Source of the DNA: Enterobacter vonholyi
Lineage (GTDB): Bacteria; Pseudomonadota; Gammaproteobacteria; Enterobacterales; Enterobacteriaceae
NCBI RefSeq assembly: GCF_008364555.1
Contig: NZ_VTUC01000001.1
Span: forward strand, 248,001-312,000
Length of the DNA: 64,000 bases
Reading direction: 5' to 3'
This document shows positions 1 to 10,900 of the stretch, piece after piece. Made by a program: the position numbers and the translations under genes. The notes under the pieces were generated by a model, which was given only the letters and a program-made list of their open reading frames with translations, was not told where the DNA came from and did not search any database. Numbering within the stretch: position 1 is the stretch's first letter; the number at the start of each line of letters is the position of its first letter.

Positions 1-154
1 CGCCACGCAGCAGCGGCCACCACAGCAGTCTGGGGAAATCCACGACGCGCGTGTCGCTTAAAAATTGTCGCAGGTAGCGTTTTACCGCGTCTGATGTAGG
101 TGCTTCTGGAGTGCCCAGATTGGCAAGCAGGATGCCGGTTTTCGCCTGACTCAT
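1..154 (-). CDS. hemH: Ferrochelatase HemH, N-terminal part (cut by window edge)
   Basis: Only about the first 51 codons are in the window; the gene runs off the left end. The protein inserts ferrous iron into protoporphyrin IX in the last step of haem synthesis. The translated start reads [20 protein letters not shown], followed by a stretch containing [11 protein letters not shown] and [10 protein letters not shown], which is the highly conserved ferrochelatase N-terminus. The ATG lies at 154-152. It sits directly downstream of adk on the same strand, the standard enterobacterial order. Confidence 0.93.
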   Translation of the reverse strand, partial: MSQAKTGILLANLGTPEAPTSDAVKRYLRQFLSDTRVVDFPRLLWWPLLRG

Positions 155-246
155 TCACGCCTCTTAACCATTTGATAGGTTGTCAATTGTAGCGGAAATG
201 CGTTTAAACGAAACCCATTGCTGTAATAGGTAAGATGAGAATATTT

Positions 247-268
247 CTCACCCGGGAGACCGGGTGAG
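247..268 (-). terminator. Hairpin downstream of adk
   Basis: An 8-bp perfect stem (CTCACCCG / CGGGTGAG) with a six-base loop lies 11 bases after the adk stop and before hemH. On the minus strand it is followed by AAATATTCT rather than a U-run, so it may be a weak terminator or a 3'-end stabilising hairpin. Confidence 0.5.
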
Positions 269-278
269 AGGCGCGCGA

Positions 279-956
<678 letters not shown>

Positions 957-1060
957 TCAAAAGCGCTAAACAATACCACCAGAACGGGCATCGCTCAAGG
1001 AAGGGAGGAAGGCTGAAACGGTTAATGAGGGGTGATTATTTGGAGTCGTGCGGTCTGTTG

Positions 1061-1106
1061 CCCTCACCCCGGCCCTCTCCCACAGGGAGAGGGAGAAGGC
1101 CAGGGG
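1061..1106. repeat. REP-like palindromic element (copy 1)
   Basis: Between adk and htpG. It contains CCCTCACCC followed by a 9-bp inverted repeat CCCTCTCCC / GGGAGAGGG with loop ACA. The preceding bases, GTGCGGTCTGTTG, also resemble those before copy 4 at 36740. Related copies occur at 7923, 35101 and 36740. Family assignment is by sequence similarity within the window only. Confidence 0.7.
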
Positions 1107-1118
1107 AGGCGTGGTCAG

Positions 1119-2993
1119 TTACGCCAGCAGCAGCGCATTCACACGTTTAATGAACAGGTTAGGATCTTCCAGCGTGCCGCGTTCGGCCAGCAGGGACTGA
1201 TCCAGCAGGAGTTCAACCCACTCGGCAAAGCGGGCGTCGTCCTGGGTATCCGCCGCGCGTTTCACCAGCGGATGATCCGGATTAAGCTCAAAGATATATT
1301 TCACTTCCGGTACCGCCTGGCCCGCCGCGGCGAACAGCTTCGCCATCTGGGTGCTCATTTCGTCGGCATCGGTGGTGACAATAGCCGGGGTGTCGGTCAG
1401 ACGGTGGGTGAAACGTACCTCTTTCACGCGCTCGCCCAGCAGGGTTTTCACGCGCTCAACGAACGGCTCCAGCGCCTTCTCGGCTTCTTTCGCGCTTTCG
1501 TCAACTTCATCCGCCAGCTTGTCGATAGACTCGTCGGCTTTGGCAACGGACTGGAACGCCTTGCCGTCGAACTCGGTCAGGTAGTTCATCATCCACTCGT
1601 CGATGCGGTCAGAAAGCAGCAGCACTTCGATGCCTTTCTTACGCAGCAGCTCCAGGTGCGGGCTGCTCTTCGCCGCGGCGTAGCTGTCGGCGGTGATGTA
1701 GTAGATCTTCTCCTGCCCTTCTTTCATGCGGGAGACGTACTCTTCCAGCGACACGGTCTGAGCGGAGGAGTCGGTGTGCGTAGAGGCGAAGCGCAGCAGT
1801 TTGGCGATGGTTTCAACGTTCGCCATGTCTTCAGCCGGGCCTTCTTTCAGCACCAGACCGAACTGTTTCCAGAAGGTCTGATATTTTTCCGCATCGTCTT
1901 TCGCCAGTTTTTCCAGCATCTGCAGCGCACGTTTGGTCAGGGCGTTGCGCAGGTTACGGGTGACGGCGCTGTCCTGCAGAATTTCACGGGAGACGTTCAG
2001 CGGCAGGTCGTTGGAATCTATCAGACCGCGCACGAAGCGCAGGTAGTTCGGCATGAACTGCTCGGCATCGTCCATGATGAAGACGCGCTGCACGTACAGC
2101 TTCAGGCCGTGCTTGTGATCGCGGTTCCACATGTCCCACGGCGCCTGTGCCGGGATGTACAGCAGGCTGGTGTACTCCTGCTTGCCTTCCACACGGTTGT
2201 GGCTCCAGGTCAGCGGGTCGGTAAAATCGTGGGCGATGTGCTTGTAGAATTCGTTGTACTCGTCGTCCTTAATTTCAGCCTTGTTGCGCGTCCACAGCGC
2301 CTGCGCCTTATTGATTTTCTCCCAGGAAACAATGGCTTCACCGTCCTTCTCTTCCTGTTTTTCAATCTCAACCGGCAGGGCGATATGGTCGGAATATTTG
2401 CTGATGATGGAGCGCACGCGCCAGTCGTTCAGGAAATCATCTTCGCCTTCACGCAGGTGCAGGGTGATTTCGGTGCCGCGGTCCGCTTTAGTGATGTCAT
2501 CAACGGTGTATTCGCCTTCCCCTTTGGATTCCCACAGCACGCCGTTTTCAGCGCTGTCGCCCGCCGCGCGGGTGCGCACGGTGACTTTATCCGCCACGAT
2601 GAACGCCGAGTAGAAACCGACGCCGAACTGGCCGATCAGCTGGCTATCTTTCGCCTGGTCTGAGCCCATGGACTCCAGGAACGCCTTGGTGCCGGATTTC
2701 GCGATGGTCCCGAGGTGGTCGATCACCTCGTCGCGGTTCATCCCGATGCCGTTATCGGCGATAGTCAGAGTGCGGTTCTCTTTATTAAACGAGACGCGCA
2801 CGCGCAGCTCGCCGTCGCCTTCGTACAGGTCCGGGTTAGACAGCGCGCGGAAGCGCAGCTTGTCCGCCGCATCCGAGGCGTTGGAAATCAGCTCACGCAG
2901 GAAAATTTCTTTGTTGGAATACAGGGAATGGATCATCAGGTGCAGAAGCTGTTTTACTTCTGACTGGAAACCACGGGTTTCTTGTCCTTTCAT
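1119..2993 (-). CDS. htpG: Molecular chaperone HtpG (Hsp90)
   Basis: ATP-dependent bacterial Hsp90 that works with DnaK/DnaJ on client folding in the cytosol. The 624-residue length matches E. coli HtpG. The N-terminal GHKL ATPase domain shows [20 protein letters not shown] and the nucleotide-site motif DNGIGMN near residue 80, then [11 protein letters not shown]. The middle domain (about 230-500) contains [18 protein letters not shown] and the C-terminal dimerisation part ends in [18 protein letters not shown] sequence. A sigma-32-type promoter lies immediately upstream (3046-3074). Confidence 0.98.
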   Translation of the reverse strand: MKGQETRGFQSEVKQLLHLMIHSLYSNKEIFLRELISNASDAADKLRFRALSNPDLYEGDGELRVRVSFNKENRTLTIADNGIGMNRDEVIDHLGTIAKSGTKAFLESMGSDQAKDSQLIGQFGVGFYSAFIVADKVTVRTRAAGDSAENGVLWESKGEGEYTVDDITKADRGTEITLHLREGEDDFLNDWRVRSIISKYSDHIALPVEIEKQEEKDGEAIVSWEKINKAQALWTRNKAEIKDDEYNEFYKHIAHDFTDPLTWSHNRVEGKQEYTSLLYIPAQAPWDMWNRDHKHGLKLYVQRVFIMDDAEQFMPNYLRFVRGLIDSNDLPLNVSREILQDSAVTRNLRNALTKRALQMLEKLAKDDAEKYQTFWKQFGLVLKEGPAEDMANVETIAKLLRFASTHTDSSAQTVSLEEYVSRMKEGQEKIYYITADSYAAAKSSPHLELLRKKGIEVLLLSDRIDEWMMNYLTEFDGKAFQSVAKADESIDKLADEVDESAKEAEKALEPFVERVKTLLGERVKEVRFTHRLTDTPAIVTTDADEMSTQMAKLFAAAGQAVPEVKYIFELNPDHPLVKRAADTQDDARFAEWVELLLDQSLLAERGTLEDPNLFIKRVNALLLA

Positions 2994-3045
2994 CTATGTC
3001 GACCTCAACAATGCCATTTAATGGGGTTTTAAAACGTTGAGTGAG

Positions 3046-3074
3046 AGATGGGGATACGGGGGGAAATTTTCAAG
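3046..3074 (-). promoter_or_regulatory. Sigma-32 heat-shock promoter of htpG
   Basis: On the minus strand, CTTGAAA (3074-3068) is followed after 14 bases by CCCCATCT (3053-3046). This is almost the consensus heat-shock promoter (CTTGAAA, 11-16 bases, CCCCATNT), and it lies about 50 bases before the htpG start. The -35 element touches the hairpin after recR. Confidence 0.85.
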
Positions 3075-3100
3075 CGGAGGCCGCGCGCGCAGCCTCCGTT
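3074..3100 (-). terminator. GC-rich hairpin after recR
   Basis: Inverted repeat CGGAGGC / GCCTCCG immediately after the recR stop. It is followed on the minus strand by GAAAATTT, so it could act as a weak intrinsic terminator. It overlaps the -35 side of the htpG heat-shock promoter. Confidence 0.45.
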
Positions 3101-3103
3101 TGG

Positions 3104-3708
3104 TCAGAAAATAATCTTGTGACGTCCGGCCAGAGAGTGTGACAGCGTGGTGCCGTCCACCATCTCCAGCTCGCCGCCGACCGGCACGCCGTGGGCGATG
3201 CGGCTGGCGTCAACGCCATACTGCGAGCACAGCTCGGCGATGTAGTTGGCGGTTGCCTCCCCTTCCACCGTGGGGTTAGTGGCGAGGATCACCTCTTTGA
3301 TCGTTTCGGACTCAAGACGCTGTTCAAGGCGGTCAAGACCGATATCGTCCGGGCCAATACCGTCCAGCGGGGAGAGATGCCCCATCAGCACGAAATAGCG
3401 CCCGGAAAACTGCCCGGTTTGTTCAATGGCGTAGATGTCCGCCGGACTCTCCACCACGCAAATCTGGCCGTTTTCCTGACGACGCGGGTTCGTGCAGATG
3501 TTACACACATCCTGCTCGGTAAAGGTACGGCAATCCGCACAGTGACCAATTTCTGACATGGCGCGGGTTAAAGCCTGCGCCAGGCGCATCCCGCCGCTGC
3601 GGTCGCGCTGCAATAGCGTAAACGCCATGCGCTGCGCCGACTTCGGGCCAACGCCCGGCAGGCAGCGCAGTGCTTCCATTAACTGCGTGAGCAGCGGACT
3701 GGTTTGCA

Positions 3709-3709
<1 letters not shown>
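3104..3709 (-). CDS. recR: Recombination mediator RecR
   Basis: Part of RecFOR, which loads RecA on SSB-coated gapped DNA. The 201-residue product shows the N-terminal helix-hairpin-helix ([14 protein letters not shown]), the four-cysteine zinc finger ([16 protein letters not shown], about residues 57-72) and a Toprim domain with [15 protein letters not shown]. Its ATG shares one base with the ybaB TGA (TGATG at 3709), so the two genes are translationally coupled. This is the E. coli dnaX-ybaB-recR arrangement. Confidence 0.97.
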
Positions 3710-4071
<362 letters not shown>

Positions 4072-4096
4072 TTACAACCGTAAGTCAGACTCACGA

Positions 4097-6025
4097 TCAA
4101 ATGGGGCGAATACTCTCTTCATCCAGATCGGCGTCGAAGAACCGGCGCAGGGTCTGAATGTTGTTATCCGCAATAATCGCCTCGCGCGCCTGCGCGAGCT
4201 TCTCTTCATAAATGGCCTGGCGCCACTCGAGCGGCGTTTTCACTGCCGGATTATCATCTTCAATGATAGTCAATTCAACCGGCGCACCCTGTAATGCGGC
4301 GAGCGCCTCGGCCAGCGCCTTTTGCGCGCCAGGGGAATTGAGGTGCCGTTGGCCTGGACGCAGGTGCAGACGTACCTGATTGCCGTCCTGCTCTTTCCAG
4401 GCATTCAGCGCGACCTGCTCGACCAGCTTCGGTAGCTGGAGCTTACTGACCTCGGCGGCCCAGGCGTCGCGCGCGATGGACTCTTCGGCAAGCTTCGCGG
4501 AAAGCTCCGGCGTTTTTTCATGCTCCAGCGCCTTTTTCAGCGCTTTCGGCGTGGCGACCTCTTCCTTCACCGCTTCGGTGATGGTGGTTGCCTTCCAGCG
4601 GTAAGCCTCTTCTTTCACCGGGGCTTTCTGCTCGAGCGAGGACGGTGCCGGACGCGACTGTACGCGCTCCGTTACCGAGGCCAGTCGTTCAAGCGCGGCG
4701 TTGTTCACCGGCCGCGCTCTTCCTGGCGCTGCCGGTTCACTCTTTTTTGGTTTGGTTACTCCTTGCGCACGCTGCAGCTGGCTGCGTGCGGCAAGCACCG
4801 AACTGGTGGCATCCGACAGCGGTACGTTTTGCTGCGGCGGCGGTGTCGTCTGCGGTGGGACCTGCTGCGGCGACATCACCGCCGTAGGGGCGACCGGCGC
4901 GAAAGACTGCCGCGGCACTTCCGGCTCCGGCAATGGCATACGCGGATGAAACGCCAGCGCGCGCAGCAGCGTCATTTCAACACCCATCCTGGGGTCCGGC
5001 GCGAACGGTAACTCTTTGCGGCCAATCAGCAGCGTCTGGTAATACAGCTGCACGTCGGCAGGCGGCACGGTGCGCGCAAGCTCACGCATCCGCTGTTCAA
5101 TGGTGGCCATATCCGCACCGATGGCGGACGGAGAAAGCTGCAGCATCGCCACGCGGTGCAGCAGGCTGAGCATCTCAACCAGCAGTCCTTCCCATTCAAT
5201 ACCCCGGGCAGCGGCGGCATTCACCAGCGACATCACGCGTTCGCCGTTGGCGGCAATCATCGCTTCGATAAGCGACAGCGCCTGATCGTCATCCAGCGTG
5301 CCGAGCATGGTGCTGACCGCCTCGGTGGAAAGCTTCCCGTCACCGCTGGCAATCGCCTGGTCGGTCAGGCTGAGCGCATCACGCAGGCTGCCGTCCGCCG
5401 CGCGGGCCAGCAGCTGCAGGGCGCGCGGTTCGTGGACAATCTTCTCTTCATCAAGAATATGCTCAAGCTGCGCGCGGATCTGCTCAACGTCCAGCGCCTT
5501 CAGGTGGAACTGCAGGCAGCGCGATAAAATCGTGACCGGCAGCTTTTGCGGATCGGTAGTCGCCAGCAGGAACTTCACGTGCGCGGGCGGCTCTTCCAGC
5601 GTCTTCAGCAGGGCGTTAAAGCTGTGGCGCGACAGCATGTGCACTTCATCGATCAGGTAGACCTTGAAGCGGCCGCGCGCCGGGGCGTACTGGACGTTAT
5701 CCAGCAGGTCGCGCGTATCTTCCACTTTAGTGCGCGAGGCGGCGTCGATCTCGATCAGATCGACAAAACGCCCCTGCTCGATCTCCCGACAGTTATCACA
5801 CACGCCGCACGGCGTGGCGGTGATCCCGGTTTCGCAGTTAAGACCTTTTGCCAGCAAACGGGCAATAGAGGTCTTACCGACGCCGCGGGTACCGGAAAAA
5901 AGATAGGCGTGATGGATGCGACCTAGCGACAAGCCGTTCGCCAGGGCCGTCAGCACATGTTCCTGACCGACAACGTCAGCAAAGGTTTGTGGTCGCCATT
6001 TACGGGCTAACACCTGATAACTCAT
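4097..6025 (-). CDS. dnaX: DNA polymerase III subunits tau and gamma
   Basis: Clamp-loader ATPase. Full-length tau (642 residues) also ties core polymerase and DnaB helicase into the replisome. The start is set at the ATG of MSYQVLARKWRPQTFADVVG (6025), the universal N-terminus, although the frame is open a little further upstream. Walker A is GTRGVGKTS, zinc ligands are GVCDNCREI, and the DEVH and SRC motifs follow. The proline-rich linker (about 370-430) carries the frameshift signal producing gamma. The C-terminal tau-specific region is intact. Downstream neighbours ybaB and recR form the usual operon. Confidence 0.98.
   Translation of the reverse strand: MSYQVLARKWRPQTFADVVGQEHVLTALANGLSLGRIHHAYLFSGTRGVGKTSIARLLAKGLNCETGITATPCGVCDNCREIEQGRFVDLIEIDAASRTKVEDTRDLLDNVQYAPARGRFKVYLIDEVHMLSRHSFNALLKTLEEPPAHVKFLLATTDPQKLPVTILSRCLQFHLKALDVEQIRAQLEHILDEEKIVHEPRALQLLARAADGSLRDALSLTDQAIASGDGKLSTEAVSTMLGTLDDDQALSLIEAMIAANGERVMSLVNAAAARGIEWEGLLVEMLSLLHRVAMLQLSPSAIGADMATIEQRMRELARTVPPADVQLYYQTLLIGRKELPFAPDPRMGVEMTLLRALAFHPRMPLPEPEVPRQSFAPVAPTAVMSPQQVPPQTTPPPQQNVPLSDATSSVLAARSQLQRAQGVTKPKKSEPAAPGRARPVNNAALERLASVTERVQSRPAPSSLEQKAPVKEEAYRWKATTITEAVKEEVATPKALKKALEHEKTPELSAKLAEESIARDAWAAEVSKLQLPKLVEQVALNAWKEQDGNQVRLHLRPGQRHLNSPGAQKALAEALAALQGAPVELTIIEDDNPAVKTPLEWRQAIYEEKLAQAREAIIADNNIQTLRRFFDADLDEESIRPI
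4707..4764 (-). promoter_or_regulatory. dnaX programmed -1 frameshift signal (gamma)
   Basis: Three elements known from E. coli dnaX are all readable: an SD-like AAGGAG (4764-4759), exactly 10 bases before the slippery heptamer A-AAA-AAG (4748-4742), and a downstream stem with arms ACCGGC / GCCGGT (4736-4731 and 4712-4707). A -1 shift adds one Glu codon and then TGA at 4739-4737, giving a gamma of 429 residues (E. coli gamma is 431). Confidence 0.9.
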
Positions 6026-6113
6026 GGGCAGGCTCTGCAACGCTGGAAGGTGAATTTATGGAGGGGAATGCTATCACAACCTCACCCATTGAGCGAGGTT
6101 GTGAAAACCGGGA

Positions 6114-6665
6114 TTAGTGACCCGGGAAAGGCACCAGGCTGTAGCTGGTAATACCCTGTTTTTCCAGGCGCTGTTCACCGCCGAGATCGAACAGGTTGAT
6201 GATGAAGGCCGCGTCGGTCACTTCCCCACCCAGACGGCGGATCAGCTTCACGGTCGCTTCAATGGTGCCGCCGGTCGCCAGCAGATCGTCAACCACCAGC
6301 ACTTTGTCGCCAGGCTTGATCGCGTCAACGTGGATCTCAAGCTGATCGGTGCCGTACTCCAGTTCGTAACTTTCTGCGATGGTTTCACGCGGCAGCTTGC
6401 GCGGCTTACGCACCGGCACAAAACCCACGCCCATTGCCAGCGCAACCGGTGCGCCAAACAGGAAGCCACGGGCTTCGGTACCTACTACTTTGGTGATCCC
6501 GGCGTTTTTATAACGTTCGACCAGCAGTTCAATGCTGAGCGCGTACGCTTTCGGGTCTTCCAGCAAGCTGGTGACATCACGGAAAAGAATGCCAGGCTTT
6601 GGATAGTCCTGGATGCTTTTGATGCTGTTTTTCAGATATTCAAGCTGCTGTGCAGTTGCGGTCAT
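6114..6665 (-). CDS. apt: Adenine phosphoribosyltransferase
   Basis: Purine salvage enzyme: adenine + PRPP gives AMP + PPi, in the cytoplasm. The 183-residue product matches the E. coli length. It begins [20 protein letters not shown], with [20 protein letters not shown] and the PRPP-binding motif [13 protein letters not shown] (about residues 123-135). It lies upstream of dnaX on the same strand with an 88-base gap. Confidence 0.97.
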   Translation of the reverse strand: MTATAQQLEYLKNSIKSIQDYPKPGILFRDVTSLLEDPKAYALSIELLVERYKNAGITKVVGTEARGFLFGAPVALAMGVGFVPVRKPRKLPRETIAESYELEYGTDQLEIHVDAIKPGDKVLVVDDLLATGGTIEATVKLIRRLGGEVTDAAFIINLFDLGGEQRLEKQGITSYSLVPFPGH

Positions 6666-6815
6666 CGGTTTTGCCTAAATGAAACAGTGTTACTCACAGC
6701 GCGCAACGAGTCGGCCAAGGCAACAATTGTTTAACCTTTGACCAGGCGCACCTGTGCTCGAAAACGGTCGAATTTACTGGCTGCGCGTGATAATTGCAAC
6801 AGCCATGATGAGGCT

Positions 6816-7193
6816 TCAGTGCTTTTGTTGCTTTTCATCAACCACGGGGATCCGCCACATAAAGAAAAGCAGGCAGGTCAGGATCGCCAGCAGCAGAATA
6901 CGTACCCACATCATTTTCACCAGCCATAATGAAATAGCGAAGGTGATGAGGATCAGTGCGATCGCGCGCGGCTTCGCGCCGGGCGGCATGGCCCGGTGTT
7001 TTTGCCAGTGCCGCAGATAGCCGCCAAACCATGAGCGGTAGAGCAGCCAGTGGTGAAAACGCGGCGACGAGCGGGCGAAGCACCAGGCCGCCAGCAGGAT
7101 AAATGGCGTGGTCGGCAGCAAGGGTAAAAACACCCCCAGCGTGCCAAGCACTACCGCAAGCCAGCCAATGATGATTAAAATAGTACGCTTCAT
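6816..7193 (-). CDS. ybaN: YbaN family inner-membrane protein (DUF454)
   Basis: Small membrane protein of unknown function. The start is placed at the ATG at 7193 (MKRTILIIIGWLAVVLGTLG), giving 125 residues, the E. coli length; an upstream TTG would add six residues without support. Three hydrophobic stretches are visible: an N-terminal helix, LPLLPTTPFILLAAWCFARS and a C-terminal pair around ALILITFAISLWLV and ILLLAILTCLLFFMW. It is divergent from priC (50-base gap). Confidence 0.9.
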   Translation of the reverse strand: MKRTILIIIGWLAVVLGTLGVFLPLLPTTPFILLAAWCFARSSPRFHHWLLYRSWFGGYLRHWQKHRAMPPGAKPRAIALILITFAISLWLVKMMWVRILLLAILTCLLFFMWRIPVVDEKQQKH

Positions 7194-7243
7194 AATGCGA
7201 ATCGTTATCAAACTGAACGGCTACTTTACCACTGGAGAGCGCC

Positions 7244-7771
7244 TTGAAAACAGCACTGCTTCTTGAGAGGCTGCAAAATCAGCTGATTGCTCTGCGGGAG
7301 CAGGCCACGCCGCTAATGGGGCACGCCACGCTGAAGCCGCGCTTTGACCGGCAGCTTTTTCGTACCCGCAGCACCGTCATTCAGGATTACCTTGCTGAAG
7401 CGCAGACGAACCTCGACGAGCTTCGCCATGCGGTTGAGAGTGAACAGCAGGAGCAGGTGGCGTGGCTTGCAGAGCATCTCACGGAGCAGATCACCGCCCT
7501 GCATCGCGAGATTACCGCCTGGCCGCTGCGCGCCTGGGACAGCGCCTCGCCGGGGCTCGGTAAATGGCAGCGCAAGCGGCTGGAGAACCAGGAGTTTGAG
7601 CGCCGGCTGTTTGAGATGAAGCGCGAACGCGAAGTGCGTCTGAACCACAGCGAAACGCTGGAAGAGCAGCAGCTATTGATGCGCGAGATTAGCGCGCTGG
7701 AAGGACGTATAGTCCGCTGCCGTCAGGCGCTGGATGAGATTGAGCATGTCATCGAACGTTTGACCCGTTAA
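7244..7771 (+). CDS. priC: Primosomal replication protein N'' (PriC)
   Basis: Replication-restart protein that helps reload DnaB at stalled forks. The 175-residue product starts at TTG (7244) preceded by GGAGAG, giving [15 protein letters not shown]. coli PriC has the same N-terminal sequence. The basic C-terminal half contains [16 protein letters not shown] and ends in ERLTR, typical of the family. It is followed after 14 bases by rsmS, with which it probably forms an operon. Confidence 0.93.
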   Translation: MKTALLLERLQNQLIALREQATPLMGHATLKPRFDRQLFRTRSTVIQDYLAEAQTNLDELRHAVESEQQEQVAWLAEHLTEQITALHREITAWPLRAWDSASPGLGKWQRKRLENQEFERRLFEMKREREVRLNHSETLEEQQLLMREISALEGRIVRCRQALDEIEHVIERLTR

Positions 7772-7785
7772 CAGGAGCCACACCC

Positions 7786-7962
7786 ATGTCACTGGAAAAT
7801 GCACCCGATGAGGTCAAGCTGGCCGTCGATTTGATTATGCTGCTGGAGAATCATGAGATCCCCGCCGGGACGGTGCTTAAGGCACTGGAGATTGTACGGC
7901 GGGATTTTGAGGGGAAACTTCCCCCTCACCCTAACCCTCTCCCAGGGGGAGAGGGAAAATAG
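7786..7962 (+). CDS. rsmS: RsmS (YbaM), with repeat-derived C-terminus
   Basis: Small protein of 58 residues (E. coli about 53), too short for many ORF callers. The ATG at 7786 is preceded by AGGAG. Residues 1-44 begin [20 protein letters not shown] and match YbaM/RsmS, which in Pectobacterium relatives is described as a pleiotropic regulator. The last 14 residues, [13 protein letters not shown] preceded by L, are encoded entirely by a REP-like palindrome instead of the charged tail seen in E. coli. The gene ends 1 base before the convergent mscK stop. Confidence 0.88.
   Translation: MSLENAPDEVKLAVDLIMLLENHEIPAGTVLKALEIVRRDFEGKLPPHPNPLPGGEGK
7923..7955. repeat. REP-like palindromic element (copy 2), inside rsmS 3' end
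   Basis: CCCTCACCCTAACCCTCTCC followed by the complementary arm GGGAGAGGG. It has the same core as the elements at 1061, 35101 and 36740. Here it is translated as the C-terminus of RsmS and lies between the convergent rsmS and mscK, where its hairpin may also serve as a transcription end signal. Confidence 0.75.
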
Positions 7963-7963
7963 A

Positions 7964-10900
7964 TTAAGCCGGAGTCGGGTCGTCGCCCTTAATGTCGCGC
8001 TTCACTTCCGTATGCTCATCACCTTTCTCGTTACGCAGGTGCACCTCAAGCTGGTTGAAGGCGATATTAATATCGTTTTCACGGCACAGCCGATCGATAG
8101 AACGGTTAAGTTCATCCACCGTGTAGCTGCGGTCGCGCAGTTCACGCACGTATAAACGCAGCTCGTGATCCAGCGTACTCGGCCCAAAGGTGGTAAAGAA
8201 CACCGCCGGAGCCGGATCGTGCATCACTTTCGGATGCTCAGACGCCGCCTTCAGCAACACCTCTTTCACCTTATCCAGATCCGATCCATAGGCTACGCCC
8301 AGGCGGATCACCACGCGCGTTACCGTATCCGAGAGCGACCAGTTGATCAGACGCTCTGTCACGAACGCTTTGTTCGGGATGATCACCTCTTTACGATCGA
8401 AGTCGGTAATGGTGGTAGCGCGGATACGGATCTTGCTGACCGTTCCCGAGAACGTGCCGATAGTGACGGTATCGCCGATACGTACCGGACGTTCGAACAG
8501 GATGATCAGGCCGGACACGAAGTTACCGAAGATCTCCTGTAGGCCAAAACCAAGACCGACCGAGAGGGCCGCCGCCAGCCACTGCAGTTTATCCCACGAG
8601 ACGCCAAGCGAGCCAAAGACCGTCATCGCCCCAACAATAATGATCACGTAGTTGAGGATCGTGGTAATGGCGTAGGACGCCCCCTGGCGGAGATTCAGAC
8701 GTGACAGGAGCAGCACTTCAAGCAGGCCTGGCAGGTTGCGGATCAGCGCCCAGGCTACAACCGACGACACCAGTGCAAACAGCAGGCTACCCATGGTCAC
8801 GCTTTTCATGACCGCAGCGCCCGCTTCGGTACCGTTGTATTGCCAGAGCGTAATACTGTCGAGATAGGCGAAAACGGTAATAAGATCGGACCAGATAGCC
8901 CAGAACATCACGGCAAACAGGGCGATCATCACCAGCATGGTAATGCGCAGCGTCTGCTGGTTAACCTGCTCCAGCGCGATGGTCGGCTCTTCCTGTGGCT
9001 CCGCGCCTTCGGCCCCCTCTTTCACCTGATGCTGACGACGCGCGATGGCGCGGCGATAGGCAATGCGGCGAGCCGCCACGCTCAGGCCGCGCAGCACGGT
9101 CTGATAAAGCAGGTTCCAGACGATCACCAGATAGACTGTTTCAATCCAGCGCCCGGACAGGCGCAGCGTGGTATAGAAGTAACCCGTTGCCGTCAACACC
9201 ATCAGCGCCAGCGGAATGATCGCCAGCACCGTCACGGTGACCAGACGAATATTGTGGGACTCTTTATCACGCCAGCTGTCGCGGCACATCGGCCACATCA
9301 GGATCGCAATCAGCAGCAGGTTCAGCAGGATCACCAGCTGGCCCAGCACATCATCCATCAGATGCAGCGGGGAAAGTTCAGAGACAACCGACCAGAAGTG
9401 CAGCGGCAGAAGCGCGAGGCTGATGCGCACAATCTGCCGACGCCAGTGGCTGGTCAGCTGCGCAGGCATGTTGAAATGACGCACCGCCACGCCGTCTTTT
9501 TCCAGCACCTTCCAGCAAACGCCAAACACCAGCCAGAACAGCGCCAGTTTTTTACTGAACGCCCACAGCAGATCGCTGACGTTGAGCTGCATGGTGAGCA
9601 GAATCAGGCCCACGGCCAGAATAATCAGGCACACCGGCAGGGCGCGGATGAGATCGATCAGAATCGCTTTTGGCGTATGGAGCTGGCTATCGTTGCGCAG
9701 CTGCCCTACTTCGGAGGCCAGCTTCGCCTGGTATTTTTTCAGCCAGCCCAGACGCCAGCGGATCAGGCCGGCAATCAGCAGCAGCGGTAAACCGGCCAGG
9801 AAAGCAATCATTACCGCAGGCCAGGCTTTCTCCCAGTTTACGGTGATCTTCATGCTCTTGATCTGCGTTTTCAGCGTCTCAGGGAAGGATTTGACCCAGT
9901 CCCAGTCCATCGGCTTGTTGCTGTTCACCCAGAAAATCTGCTGGGTCAGGATTTCCTGCAGACTTTTCGAGACGCTCACCAGCTGCTGCTGGTTGATTTG
10001 CAGGTTAATGGCCATCATCAGCTGGTTGCCCAGCTGTTTATTGAGCTGGTCCAGCAGCTCGCGACGCATATCCACGACCTGGAGCAGCGCGTCGTGCACT
10101 TCCGGCTTCACGTCGCTGGAATGCCCCTCTTCAATTTTGGCGACAAAGGTATCGCTCTGAAAAAGGGCATCGCGCTGCTGGTTGACGTCAAACTGTTCCA
10201 GACGTAAATCCGCAATGCGGTTGGTCATGTCCTCCAGCTCGTCGGCGGACGGAAGCGTCTGCTGCTGCTGGTAGAGAATACGCGACAGCAGGAGGCTGCC
10301 CTTCAGGACCGCGATCTGCTCTTTGATGTTGCGTTCAGCCTGCAGGGCGCGATCCAGCCAGTTCTTCACTTTGATATTTTGCTGAACCAGCGAGTTGCCG
10401 TTTTCCGTTGCCAGTATCAGGCGCTGGCTCAGCTGGTGGTTGGCCTCGAGCTCCTGTTTAACCAGCGGATTCGCCTGAATGCGGGCGGTTTCGTCAGGCG
10501 ATACGGCTTCCTGAGCGGTTTTTTCCGTTAGCGTCAGGCGCTTGCTGTTAACCGCTTCCTGCAGCAGCTGAAGCTGGTGTTCCAGGCGATTAATATTCGC
10601 GGTGACGTAATCACGCTGTTTCTGAAGCGTGTCCTGCAGCACCGTATTCCCTTCAAGGCTTTTACGCTGCTGTTCGATTTGCGCATTGAGCAAGGTCTGC
10701 TGAACCAGCAGCAGGGTTTGCTGCGTAGGGCGCAGCGTGCCTTCGCCGACCGTCGTGCCGTTCAGACGGTTGCGGATCTGCTGCAGCTGCTGAGACGCGG
10801 CGTACATCGCGTTTTGCACGCGCTCGGGCTGGGTCTGCAGAGAGACAAGCTGGCTATTATACGTTGCGAGATCCGACTGTGCGGTTTGCAGGTCGTCGAG

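Noticed and set aside
1032..2663. Long plus-strand open frame (543 codons) antisense to htpG
   Set aside because: It is a shadow of htpG: composition is Arg/His/Gln-rich and matches no protein family, and the minus-strand frame is a full-length, clearly conserved Hsp90.
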